DNA of 64,000 nucleotides from assembly GCF_000799565.1 (NCBI RefSeq), contig NZ_JUHB01000001.1:310001-374000 (forward strand), read 5' to 3'. The notes beneath the pieces were generated by a model. That model was not told the DNA's origin, did no database searches, and saw nothing but the letters and a program-made list of their open reading frames with translations. This document shows positions 17,225 to 25,566 of this stretch, one piece after another (the stretch's first letter is position 1; every line of letters starts with the position of its first letter). Source of the stretch: Cellulophaga sp. Hel_I_12. Lineage in GTDB: Bacteria; Bacteroidota; Bacteroidia; Flavobacteriales; Flavobacteriaceae. A program made the position numbers and the translations under genes.

Positions 17225-18379
17225 ATGAGCATAAAAAAACCAGGCTTAAATACTATTTGTACCCATGTTGGTGAGTTAGAGGATAAGGAATACAAAGGAG
17301 CAGTCTCTCCCTTATATATGAGTACGTCCTATGCGTTTGAGGATGTTGAAGTAAAACGCTATCCACGCTATTTTAATACTCCAAATCAAGTAGCCTTGTC
17401 AAAAAAAATTGCAGCCTTAGAGCATGCTGAATCTGCTATGATATTTGGCAGCGGTATGGCGGCTGTAAGTACAGCGCTAATGGCGTTTTTAAGTGCTGGT
17501 GATCACATAGTTTTGCAAAAAACCTTGTATGGCGGTACCTACAATTTAGTCACCGAAGAGTTTCAAAAATTTGGAATTTCTTATTCTTTTACCGAAGGTT
17601 TAGAGCCAGCACAATTTGAGGCTAAAATCAAGGAAAACACCAAAGTAATTTACATTGAAACACCATCGAACCCCTTGCTTACAATCACAGATCTAGCGGC
17701 AGTTGCTACAATTGCAAAAAAACATGGTTTGGTCTCGATGATTGACAATACCTTTGCAAGTCCAGTCAATCAGAACCCTATTGATTTTGGGATTGATGTT
17801 GTTATTCACAGTGCAACAAAATATATGGGAGGCCATTCTGATATTTTAGCAGGTGCGGTAGCTTCCACAGCAGAACATATGGAACGTATTTTTCATTTAG
17901 CTAAAAATTTTGGAGGTAGTTTAAGTGATTATACCGTTTGGTTGTTAGAACGTAGTTTAAAAACCATGGGGATTCGTGTAAAAGCTCAAAACGAAAATGC
18001 TCAAAAAATGGCCGAATTTCTATATAAAAATAAGGATGTTCAAGCTGTTTATTATCCAGGATTGCCTAGTCATCCGGACCATGAATTGGCCAAAGCTCAA
18101 ATGAAAGGATTTGGAGGCATGCTTTCCTTTGAATTAAATGAAACTATTGATGCCTATAGGTTTCAAAAAGCATTACAATTGATAAAATCATCCATGAGCC
18201 TTGCGGGTGTTGAAAGTACCTTATTATTACCAACAAAAACATCACACGCATTACTTAGCCCAGAAGAAAGGGAACATCAAGGTATCTCAGACCATTTAAT
18301 TCGCTTTTCTATAGGGATTGAAGAAATTGAAGATTTGATAGAAGATATTTCTCAAGCCATAGAAAAAAGCAAAGCCTAA
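17225..18379 (+). CDS. PLP-dependent trans-sulfuration enzyme (cystathionine gamma-synthase/methionine gamma-lyase type)
   Basis: 384 residues, family length. The substrate and PLP regions are visible: FGSGMAAVSTALMAFL, TLYGGTYNL, YIETPSNPLL, MIDNTFASP, and the PLP lysine in HSATKYMGGHSD. The C-terminus has SLAGVESTLLLPTKTSHALL. Members make cystathionine or cleave methionine, homocysteine or cystathionine; the exact reaction cannot be fixed from motifs. It lies 42 bases after ccsBA and 78 before bshB1, which could place it in thiol metabolism. Confidence 0.9.
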   Translation: MSIKKPGLNTICTHVGELEDKEYKGAVSPLYMSTSYAFEDVEVKRYPRYFNTPNQVALSKKIAALEHAESAMIFGSGMAAVSTALMAFLSAGDHIVLQKTLYGGTYNLVTEEFQKFGISYSFTEGLEPAQFEAKIKENTKVIYIETPSNPLLTITDLAAVATIAKKHGLVSMIDNTFASPVNQNPIDFGIDVVIHSATKYMGGHSDILAGAVASTAEHMERIFHLAKNFGGSLSDYTVWLLERSLKTMGIRVKAQNENAQKMAEFLYKNKDVQAVYYPGLPSHPDHELAKAQMKGFGGMLSFELNETIDAYRFQKALQLIKSSMSLAGVESTLLLPTKTSHALLSPEEREHQGISDHLIRFSIGIEEIEDLIEDISQAIEKSKA

Positions 18380-18457
18380 TAGCCTTAACGAGCTAAAGAG
18401 TACGCGAAGTAAACCTTAAAAACAGATCAACTTTTTTACCAACTCATACACTAAATT

Positions 18458-19180
18458 ATGAAATTAGATATATTGGCATTCGGTGCACACCCAGATGATG
18501 TAGAATTAGGATCAGGGGCGACTATAGCTAAAGAAGTGGCAAACGGAAAAAAAGTAGGAATAGTAGATCTAACGCGTGGAGAATTAGGCACTAGAGGGAA
18601 TGCAGAATTACGTGACCTGGAAGCTGCAAAAGCAGCAAAGATTCTTGGTGTTGTGGTTAGAGAAAATTTAGAATTTGCAGATGGTTTTTTTAGCAATGAT
18701 AAAGGGCATCAATTAGCAGTAATTAGAATGCTTCGTAAGTATCGGCCAGAAATTGTGTTATGTAATGCGATACATGACAGGCATATTGATCACGGTAAAG
18801 GAAGTGACTTAGTAAGTGATGCTTGTTTTTTAAGCGGTCTGGTTAAAATAGACACCAAGTTTGATGGTGAGGATTCATGGCAAGCCCCTTGGCGACCAAA
18901 ACATGTATATCATTATATACAATGGAAAAATATTACCCCTGACTTTGTGGTGGATGTTACGGGGTTTATGGACAAAAAAAAGGAAGCAATAGTAGCCTAC
19001 TCTTCTCAATTTTTTGATCCTAAGAGTAAGGAGCCTGAAACTCCAATAAGTAGTAAAAATTTTACCGAGAGTATTGATTATAGGGCCAAAGATTTAGGAA
19101 GACTTATTGGCGTAGCCTACGCAGAAGGCTTTACTGCGGAACGCTTTGTAGGTATAAATACTTTAGATGATTTAATTTAG
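18458..19180 (+). CDS. bshB1: Bacillithiol biosynthesis deacetylase BshB1
   Basis: 240 residues. LmbE-family zinc motif AFGAHPDDVELGSG at the N-terminus, then DLTRGELGTRGN, CNAIHDRHIDHGKGSDLV, and the C-terminal AEGFTAERF. This matches BshB1, which deacetylates GlcNAc-malate in bacillithiol synthesis, a thiol used by many Bacteroidota. The neighbouring trans-sulfuration enzyme fits a cysteine/thiol context. Cytoplasmic. Confidence 0.93.
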   Translation: MKLDILAFGAHPDDVELGSGATIAKEVANGKKVGIVDLTRGELGTRGNAELRDLEAAKAAKILGVVVRENLEFADGFFSNDKGHQLAVIRMLRKYRPEIVLCNAIHDRHIDHGKGSDLVSDACFLSGLVKIDTKFDGEDSWQAPWRPKHVYHYIQWKNITPDFVVDVTGFMDKKKEAIVAYSSQFFDPKSKEPETPISSKNFTESIDYRAKDLGRLIGVAYAEGFTAERFVGINTLDDLI

Positions 19181-19186
19181 GCTATG

Positions 19187-21238
19187 CTATTTTTTAGGCA
19201 GTTTTATATAAAATGTACTGCCTTTTCCTATGGAGCTTTCAACCCAAATTTCACCTTCGTTTTTCAAGACCATTTCCTTACATAGCGCTAAGCCAAGACC
19301 AGTACCTTTCTCATTTGCTGTGCCGTAAGTCGATACTAAAGTATTAGAATCTGTAAAAATCTTTTGTTTAAACTCTTCTGCCATTCCAACACCATTATCT
19401 TGTATCGAAAATTGTATAAAGTCTTCTTCCTCCGTGGCAGAAAAAGTGATATGGCCATTTTTAGGAGTAAACTTTATGGCATTGCTCAATAGGTTTCTAA
19501 GTACTACATCTATTTGGTTTTTATCGGCCCAAATTGTATAGGCTTCAGAAACGGTATTTTGAATACTGATTTTTTTATGCTTTGCACTTTCATCTAGAAA
19601 TTTAATAGTGTCGTTTATCATTGAACTCAAACCTATTTTAATTCGTTCCGAAGTTGCTCCAGTCATTTGCGTTCGTCCCCAAGACAATAAATTATTAAGT
19701 GTAAAAGATATGGCATCAACGTCAGTACTAACTTTGGGAATAAACTGCGAAAATTCTTCTTCAGTTATTTCTTTTTCTTTTAGCATTTTTAAAATACTGC
19801 CAAGCGCATTTATTGGACCACGTAAATCGTGTCCTATGATAGAAAAAAGCTTGTCTTTGGTATTGTTTATTTCGTTTAATTCAATCTCCCTTTTTTCAAG
19901 GGCTTTATTTTTTATGCGCAAAATAGCATTAAAATCTTTCCGAACTTTCGATTGTTTTCTCAGTAAAAAAATGATAAATCCAAAAATTACGAGCGTAAAT
20001 AAAGCCAAATAGGTATACACATTTTGTTTGGCTAATTCTTTTTCATTGGCTATGGCATCATCTTTTTGTTTTTTATCAAATTCTAATTTTGTTTTTAAAT
20101 TACCTAAGCTGGTCAAATTTTCCTTTCGAGAAATAGAATCAAAAAAGAGTTTGTATTTCTCATGATATTCCAAAGCTGAAATGGGTTGCAAGTCTTCTTT
20201 TTTTATTTGATATAAAATGTCATAAGAATTGGTGCTATTTTCTAATAGTCCTAATTTTTGTGATATTTCTAAAGACGATAAGGCAAAGGCTTCAGCTTCT
20301 GTATATTTTTTTTGAATTAAATGAGCTCTAGCGATTTCATTGAGTAGTGGGGCTTTATAAACGTCATCGTCAAGATTTTCATGCAATTCTAAACTTTTTC
20401 CATACCAATATAAAGCAAGTGTTGAATTGTCTTGATTTAAATAAATATCTCCTTTTGTTTTATAACAAGAAGACAGCCATTCATAGGACTTATTTTTTTC
20501 AAAAATAGCAATACTATAATCTATGTTTAAATTTGCATTTTCAAAATCTTTTAAGTCAACATACAAATCAGCCATATTGGCTTTAGTTTCTCCAATATAT
20601 TGCTCGTTGCCTAATTCATTATTAATGGCAACAACTTCTTTATAAATATCTAGAGCTTGTTGAAAATCGTTTTGTGCAATGTATAAAATAGCAATATTTT
20701 CTTTCACAACAGAAAGGAGTATTTTATCTGAGGTTTTTTCTCCTAATTTAGTGGCTAATAAATAGGCTTTTAATGCTTCTGAATGATTTCCTAAGTCGAA
20801 ATGGTAATATCCGAGCTTATTTAGGATGGCTCCTTCATTCCGGTTATTATGATCCTTTGCTAATTGCAAACTTTCATTTAAGAGTCGAAGAGATTCGGTG
20901 TTCTTTCCTACATTGAAATAGTAATGACTAAGATTAAGTAAGGCGATTATTTCTTCATTGATAAAATTATTTTTTTTAGCAATATCATAGGCTATTTTGG
21001 AATAGTGCCTTACACTGTCTAAATTTCTAAAAAAATACAAGTCAGAAATCGTATTATGTAATCTTACATAATCTACGTTGTTTTTATTGAATGATTTAGT
21101 ATTTTCAATATATGCTAACTCTAGTTTTAGGCTATCTAATGAATTTGACTGAGCCTTACCAGGACTTAGCCATAAAAAGAACAAAATAAGAAGCACCTTT
21201 TTCGCAAAGGGCTTTAAAATGGTATAATTTGGTTTCAT
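19187..21238 (-). CDS. TPR-containing sensor histidine kinase
   Basis: 683 residues. A signal peptide or N-terminal anchor (to about residue 30) precedes TPR repeats over about 50-370, for example ALKAYLLATKLGEK and QQALDIYKEVVAINNE. One membrane helix (YLALFTLVIFGFIIFLL, about 402-420) is followed by a coiled coil and the kinase core: H box SIIGHDLRGPINALG, N box LRNLLSNAIKFTP, G1 DNGVGM, G2 GTGLGLAL. A periplasmic TPR sensor signals across the inner membrane; no response regulator is adjacent. It converges with bshB1, 6 bases apart. Confidence 0.93.
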   Translation of the reverse strand: MKPNYTILKPFAKKVLLILFFLWLSPGKAQSNSLDSLKLELAYIENTKSFNKNNVDYVRLHNTISDLYFFRNLDSVRHYSKIAYDIAKKNNFINEEIIALLNLSHYYFNVGKNTESLRLLNESLQLAKDHNNRNEGAILNKLGYYHFDLGNHSEALKAYLLATKLGEKTSDKILLSVVKENIAILYIAQNDFQQALDIYKEVVAINNELGNEQYIGETKANMADLYVDLKDFENANLNIDYSIAIFEKNKSYEWLSSCYKTKGDIYLNQDNSTLALYWYGKSLELHENLDDDVYKAPLLNEIARAHLIQKKYTEAEAFALSSLEISQKLGLLENSTNSYDILYQIKKEDLQPISALEYHEKYKLFFDSISRKENLTSLGNLKTKLEFDKKQKDDAIANEKELAKQNVYTYLALFTLVIFGFIIFLLRKQSKVRKDFNAILRIKNKALEKREIELNEINNTKDKLFSIIGHDLRGPINALGSILKMLKEKEITEEEFSQFIPKVSTDVDAISFTLNNLLSWGRTQMTGATSERIKIGLSSMINDTIKFLDESAKHKKISIQNTVSEAYTIWADKNQIDVVLRNLLSNAIKFTPKNGHITFSATEEEDFIQFSIQDNGVGMAEEFKQKIFTDSNTLVSTYGTANEKGTGLGLALCKEMVLKNEGEIWVESSIGKGSTFYIKLPKK

Positions 21239-21490
21239 GAAGCTAGAACTGGTGTTTTTTAATTTTTTTAAAGTCTTTAAATCGTATTTCCTATACTTGT
21301 GAATTTTTTTTAAATTAGTAATATGATGTACTTAAACGGTGAATATAAGTATTTTAACGGCTAAATATAATTTAAAGTACATCTGATGTAAAATAATTCT
21401 GTCAGAATTTATGGTTTTTAAAGATTTTGTTTACGGCTTTCAATACATTTTTAAAATTTATAGTAAATTTTAAAAATAGCAGGTAATTTA

Positions 21491-21522
21491 TTTTGAAGAT
21501 AGGAACTAAAAAATTAACTTTG
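21491..21522 (+). promoter_or_regulatory. tRNA-His promoter
   Basis: TTTTG at 21491-21495 and TAACTTTG at 21515-21522 match the Bacteroidota -33 and -7 elements with 19 bases between, giving a start just before the tRNA. Confidence 0.7.
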
Positions 21523-21537
21523 CAGCCGCTTACAAAT

Positions 21538-21612
21538 GGTGGTTGTAGCTCAGCTGGTTAGAGCATCGGTTTGTGGTACCGAGGGTCGCCGGTTCGAACC
21601 CGGTCTTCCACC
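21538..21612 (+). tRNA. tRNA-His (anticodon GTG)
   Basis: Cloverleaf read by eye. D arm from 21548; the anticodon loop TTGTGGT has anticodon GTG and is closed by a 5-base stem; the T loop is TTCGAAC at 21593-21599. The extra 5' G at 21538 pairs with the discriminator C at 21612, the hallmark of bacterial tRNA-His. CCA is not encoded. Oddity: acceptor positions 5-68 and 6-67 are both U opposite U, while the other five pairs are normal. Confidence 0.93.
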
Positions 21613-21624
21613 CTATAAGTTTTT

Positions 21625-21657
21625 AAAAGTCCCGTCTTAAGTGATGGGACTTTTTTG
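21625..21657 (+). terminator. Intrinsic terminator after tRNA-His
   Basis: 12-base stem (21625-21636 with 21643-21654, one G-T pair), 6-base loop, then a T run. Confidence 0.85.
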
Positions 21658-21802
21658 TTTTATACGTATAGGTAGAGGGCTGATACGCCCTTACAAGGCG
21701 GAGTTTAAGTAAAGCCATTCTACAGGTATACGTTTTATCTAAGTGGTGTTTTTAAAGTTACTGCTTTTTATATGAAGTTTATAACCCACACCTGTATCCA
21801 AT

Positions 21803-21839
21803 AAAAAAGCCTTATCTTTTATGGATAAGGCTTTTTTTT
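21803..21839 (-). terminator. Intrinsic terminator of the M28 peptidase gene
   Basis: Inverted repeat with arms around AAGCCTTATC/GATAAGGCTT and T runs on both strands, 14 bases past the minus-strand stop at 21853. Confidence 0.85.
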
Positions 21840-21852
21840 AATCTACTTTTTA

Positions 21853-23418
21853 TTATTTACTGGCTTTGTCCACCACTAAGCGGTCAGCTCTATTGGCAAC
21901 CTCCCAACCTGTGTAAAACACCAATCGGGTTCTGTTTTCTAATAAATCATAATTTATTTTATCAGGTGTATCTCCTGGTTTATGATAATCATCATGGGTA
22001 CCATTAAAATAAAAGATAATTGGAATATTATTTTTTACAAAATTGTAATGGTCACTTCTGTAGTAAAATCTGTTAGGATCATTCTCGTCGTTATACGTAT
22101 AATCTAACTCAACATTCATGTACTTTTTATTTACTTCTTCTGAAATTGTGTGTAAATCTGTACTTAGCTTATCAGAACCAATTAAATAGATATAATTACG
22201 ATCACCTTCTCTTTTCGGGTCAATGCGGCCAATCATATCTATATTTAAATCCGCTACAGTTTCATTCAAAGGAAAAATAGGATCAATATCCGTATAGTAT
22301 TGAGAACCTAATAGGCCTTTTTCTTCTCCGGTTACATGTAAAAAAACAACAGATCTCTTTGGACCATGACCAGCATCTGCCGCTTTTTTAAAGGCTTTTG
22401 CTATTTCTAATAATGCTACTGTACCTGAACCATCATCATCAGCTCCATTGTTTATTTCACCATCGGCACTAATCCCAATATGATCTAAATGCGAGGAAAA
22501 TACTAAATATTCATTAGGTTTTTCGGTACCTTTAATAAAAGCAACTACGTTTTCAGAATCTACATCCTCATCTGTGCTTTTAACCGACAATTCAATTTTT
22601 TTCGAGATGGTTTTACTGGTGTTTTCGTCAGCTATTGTTGGTAAAAGGTTTTTTGCAAAATCCGCATTGATAAAAAAGTTAAAAAAAGCATTTGGATCCT
22701 CTACTTTTAGACCCATTCTACCGCTGTCGTTTTTTTGCATATAATCAAAACGATTCTTATACCGACCAAAATTATTTTCATCGTAGTACAATACGCCTTT
22801 TGCACCGTTGTTTTTCGCCGCTTCAAAACGTTTTCCTACAGATTCGGACATGTTACTCCAAACAGATTTCTCGTCACTTCCAGAAATCATATAGGTACCG
22901 TCAGAATTCATTGGCTCCCCGGCTTTGATTAAAACTAATTTGCCTTTTACATCTATATTTTTATAATCTGAATAGTTTTCGTCTTCGATACCATAAGCGG
23001 CATATACAAGCTCGTTATAGCTACCTTCTGCGGCAGAAAAAGTTAAAAGACCTTCACCATTTTCAAAAGATTTGCCATCCACCAAAATACCACCTTTAGG
23101 TAATTTACTTAATTTTAAGGGTACTTTTTGAATGTAGTCACCATCGGCTTTGGCTGCTGCAATGCCTAATTTTTTATATTCATTCGCTAGGTATTCTACT
23201 GCTTTTTTCTGACCAGGCTCACCAGTTTCTCTTCCTTCAAATTCATCAGAAGCATATATATAAAGGTGTTCTTTAAGTTCAGCTTCTGTAATGGTCTCTG
23301 CATATGCCGAAGGATCAACGATTTCCATTTTTGTGTCCGACGTAGCCTCACTGACTGTTTTTTGAGAAGAATTACAAGCCATAGCTAGTAATGATGCAAA
23401 TAGTACTATTTTTTTCAT
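21853..23418 (-). CDS. M28 family metallopeptidase lipoprotein
   Basis: 521 residues from the ATG at 23418 (MKKIVLFASLLAMACNSSQ), with the lipobox LAMAC at residue 15; an upstream start at 23448 would displace the signal. A PA-like insert (about residues 120-280) precedes the M28 core: SSHLDHIG, NGADDDGSGTVALLEIAKAF, VTGEEKGLLGS, DMIGRID and YRSDHYNF, which hold the His/Asp/Glu/Asp/His zinc ligands. Probably a periplasmic or surface aminopeptidase. It has its own terminator and no operon partner. Confidence 0.93.
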   Translation of the reverse strand: MKKIVLFASLLAMACNSSQKTVSEATSDTKMEIVDPSAYAETITEAELKEHLYIYASDEFEGRETGEPGQKKAVEYLANEYKKLGIAAAKADGDYIQKVPLKLSKLPKGGILVDGKSFENGEGLLTFSAAEGSYNELVYAAYGIEDENYSDYKNIDVKGKLVLIKAGEPMNSDGTYMISGSDEKSVWSNMSESVGKRFEAAKNNGAKGVLYYDENNFGRYKNRFDYMQKNDSGRMGLKVEDPNAFFNFFINADFAKNLLPTIADENTSKTISKKIELSVKSTDEDVDSENVVAFIKGTEKPNEYLVFSSHLDHIGISADGEINNGADDDGSGTVALLEIAKAFKKAADAGHGPKRSVVFLHVTGEEKGLLGSQYYTDIDPIFPLNETVADLNIDMIGRIDPKREGDRNYIYLIGSDKLSTDLHTISEEVNKKYMNVELDYTYNDENDPNRFYYRSDHYNFVKNNIPIIFYFNGTHDDYHKPGDTPDKINYDLLENRTRLVFYTGWEVANRADRLVVDKASK

Positions 23419-23498
23419 TTCTGTTTTAATTATAATTTGTATTTTCAAAAATAGTTAAAACTAAGTACTTTCAAACTAAAAATTCTAAAATGTGTCTT

Positions 23499-24338
23499 TT
23501 AGTTTTTGGCATATCTTGAGGGTGATTTGCTTTTTAATGTTTTAAACTGTCGATTAAAATTTGAAACTGAATTGAAGCCCGAAGCCATGGCTATATTTTC
23601 TATCGTATTATCGGTAGTGTTTTCAAGTAGTTGACAGGCATGCTCAATTCTAAATTGAATTAAAAACTGAAAGAAAGTTTTATTGGTTCGCTGTTTAAAA
23701 AAGCGACAAAAGGCATTGGGAGTCATATAGATAAGGTCAGCTACATCATTTAAACCAATTTGATTTTGAAAATTCTGAATCACGTAGTCAAAGACCACTT
23801 GCATACGTTTTCCTTCTATATCCGTAATTTTTTTCAAGGCCTTGAATTCACTTAACCGAATGCTTTTGGCATTTAAAATGAGTTGAATAATTTGGAAGAA
23901 CTGTATCAACCGGGATAGCTTATCTGACCTAACCATAGCCTCTATTAATTCATATAACGGTCTTGTGTTTGTAATGACCTTAAAATTTAGCTCGGTCTTA
24001 GAAAAAAACTGTTTTAATGGCGCTAATTCAGGAATACTCGCATAGCAATCTTCGAACGACTTTCGGGTAAAAAAGAGTGAAATCATATGGATCCCAGAAC
24101 TATTTTCGGAACTTTTAAATACATGTGGGTGATTACTTCCGATACAAAATAGGGCTCCTTCTTTAAAAGAATGTGCACTATCTGCAATAATTAACTTTCC
24201 TTTTCCTTTTTTAATATAGCTGATTTGTATTTCTTCATGCTGATGCAATTTGCTGTAAAATTCGGATGTTTTATCTACCTGAACAGTGATACTTTCATGT
24301 GTTTTTTTGGCTATTTTAAACGGTCGAGCTTTAACCAT
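23499..24338 (-). CDS. AraC family transcriptional regulator
   Basis: 279 residues. The N-terminal cupin-like domain (HQHEEIQISYIKKGKGKLII, then GSNHPHVF) probably senses the inducer. The C-terminal double helix-turn-helix (about 180-279) shows IYMTPNAFCRFFKQRTNKTF and IAMASGFNSVSNFNRQFKTL. It is divergent from the hydroxyproline catabolic operon with 141 bases between, so it is most likely that operon's regulator, with hydroxyproline or an intermediate as ligand (inference). Confidence 0.92.
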   Translation of the reverse strand: MVKARPFKIAKKTHESITVQVDKTSEFYSKLHQHEEIQISYIKKGKGKLIIADSAHSFKEGALFCIGSNHPHVFKSSENSSGIHMISLFFTRKSFEDCYASIPELAPLKQFFSKTELNFKVITNTRPLYELIEAMVRSDKLSRLIQFFQIIQLILNAKSIRLSEFKALKKITDIEGKRMQVVFDYVIQNFQNQIGLNDVADLIYMTPNAFCRFFKQRTNKTFFQFLIQFRIEHACQLLENTTDNTIENIAMASGFNSVSNFNRQFKTLKSKSPSRYAKN

Positions 24339-24398
24339 AAATGTATTTATATGACGCAGATTAACTTTAAAACTGGTAAATATCCTAAAAATAAGGTA

Positions 24399-24412
24399 AT
24401 ATATGCATATAT
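24399..24412. promoter_or_regulatory. Candidate AraC-type operator, 14-base palindrome
   Basis: ATATATGCATATAT lies midway between the divergent regulator and the hydroxyproline operon. CTGGT occurs on both sides (24373 and 24413) in direct orientation, which suits AraC proteins. AT-rich, so chance is possible. Confidence 0.35.
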
Positions 24413-24451
24413 CTGGTTAAAATAGAAGCATAACAAATTTTGATAACAGCT

Positions 24452-24459
24452 TATATTTG
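24452..24459 (+). promoter_or_regulatory. -7 element of the hydroxyproline operon
   Basis: TATATTTG matches TAnnTTTG and lies 21 bases before the ATG at 24480. No good -33 element is present, as expected for an activator-dependent promoter. Confidence 0.5.
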
Positions 24460-24479
24460 GCTTATAAAAATAAGTATTG

Positions 24480-25385
24480 ATGAAAATAAACTGGGAAGGC
24501 GTTCTGCCAGCTGTCACAACTAAGTTCACAAAAGACGATACATTAGACATGAACATGTTTAATGTAAATATAGAAGCACAGTTACAGGCGGGAGTAAACG
24601 GAATTATTTTGGGAGGAACGCTTGGGGAAGCAAGTACCTTAACCGATGGAGAAAAAAAGACTTTAATTAAAGAAACCGTTCGCATGGTTGATGGTAAAGT
24701 TCCGGTCATTATAAATATTGCGGAACAAACAACGACTAGCGCTATTGATGCCGCACATAAAGCAGAGAAGTATGGTGCTCATGGGATAATGATGTTGCCA
24801 CCCATGCGGTATAAAGCTACCGATTTTGAAACGCTAAGGTATTTCAAGAAAATAGCTTCAAGTACCGATTTACCCATAATGATTTATAATAACCCTGTAG
24901 ATTATAAAATTGAGGTAACTTTAGATATGTTTGAAGAACTTCTAAAACATGAGAATATCCAAGCGGTAAAAGAATCTACAAGAGATGTAACGAACATCAT
25001 CCGTATTAAAAATAGATTTGGTAATCGCTTACGAATCCTCTGTGGTGTGGATACCTTAGCCTTAGAAACCATGATTACAGGAGCCGATGGTTGGGTGGCT
25101 GGTTTGGTGTGTGCATTTCCCAAAGAAACTGTTGCTATTTACAAATTGGTTCAAGCAGGTAGAATTGCAGAAGCTTTGGAAATTTACCGATGGTTTATGC
25201 CTATTTTAGAATTAGATATAAGCCCACAATTGGTGCAAAATATTAAATTAGCGGAGGTAGCGACAGGAATCGGGACCGAATTTGTGCGTGAACCAAGATT
25301 GCCCTTACAAGGTGAAGAGCGTATTCGTGTTCAAAAAATAATTAATGAAGGCCTTAAAACTAGACCCAAGTTGCCAATTTTGTAA
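24480..25385 (+). CDS. DapA-superfamily 1-pyrroline-4-hydroxy-2-carboxylate deaminase
   Basis: 301 residues from the ATG at 24480; a TTG three bases earlier is not needed. The DHDPS-like TIM barrel has GGTLGEASTLT, the catalytic Tyr in IYNNPVDY and the Schiff-base Lys in QAVKESTRD. In a cluster with 4-hydroxyproline epimerase and a D-amino-acid dehydrogenase, the established role is conversion of pyrroline-4-hydroxy-2-carboxylate to alpha-ketoglutarate semialdehyde. Dihydrodipicolinate synthase itself is less likely given the context. Confidence 0.88.
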   Translation: MKINWEGVLPAVTTKFTKDDTLDMNMFNVNIEAQLQAGVNGIILGGTLGEASTLTDGEKKTLIKETVRMVDGKVPVIINIAEQTTTSAIDAAHKAEKYGAHGIMMLPPMRYKATDFETLRYFKKIASSTDLPIMIYNNPVDYKIEVTLDMFEELLKHENIQAVKESTRDVTNIIRIKNRFGNRLRILCGVDTLALETMITGADGWVAGLVCAFPKETVAIYKLVQAGRIAEALEIYRWFMPILELDISPQLVQNIKLAEVATGIGTEFVREPRLPLQGEERIRVQKIINEGLKTRPKLPIL

Positions 25386-25566
25386 AGATTTTGTGCTGAG
25401 TTTAGGATGAACTTTTACTTAATTTTCTAGTTTTTTACATAATTTTTCGTGAAGTTAGCTAGCACTTAAGTAAAAATAATAGAGACCATAAAGTGCATCC
25501 GCTAAGCATTCAGGAAACTTATTTTTTCATCCATCAACTTTGCTAATTTTTAAAAAAACTAAAAGA

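Noticed and set aside
19608..20012. 134-codon plus-strand frame inside the histidine kinase gene
   Set aside because: Opposite strand of the kinase H-box region; composition follows the antisense of conserved codons.
24347..24709. 120-codon minus-strand frame over the hydroxyproline operon promoter and first gene
   Set aside because: Overlaps the promoter and antisense of the DapA-type gene; no recognisable protein.
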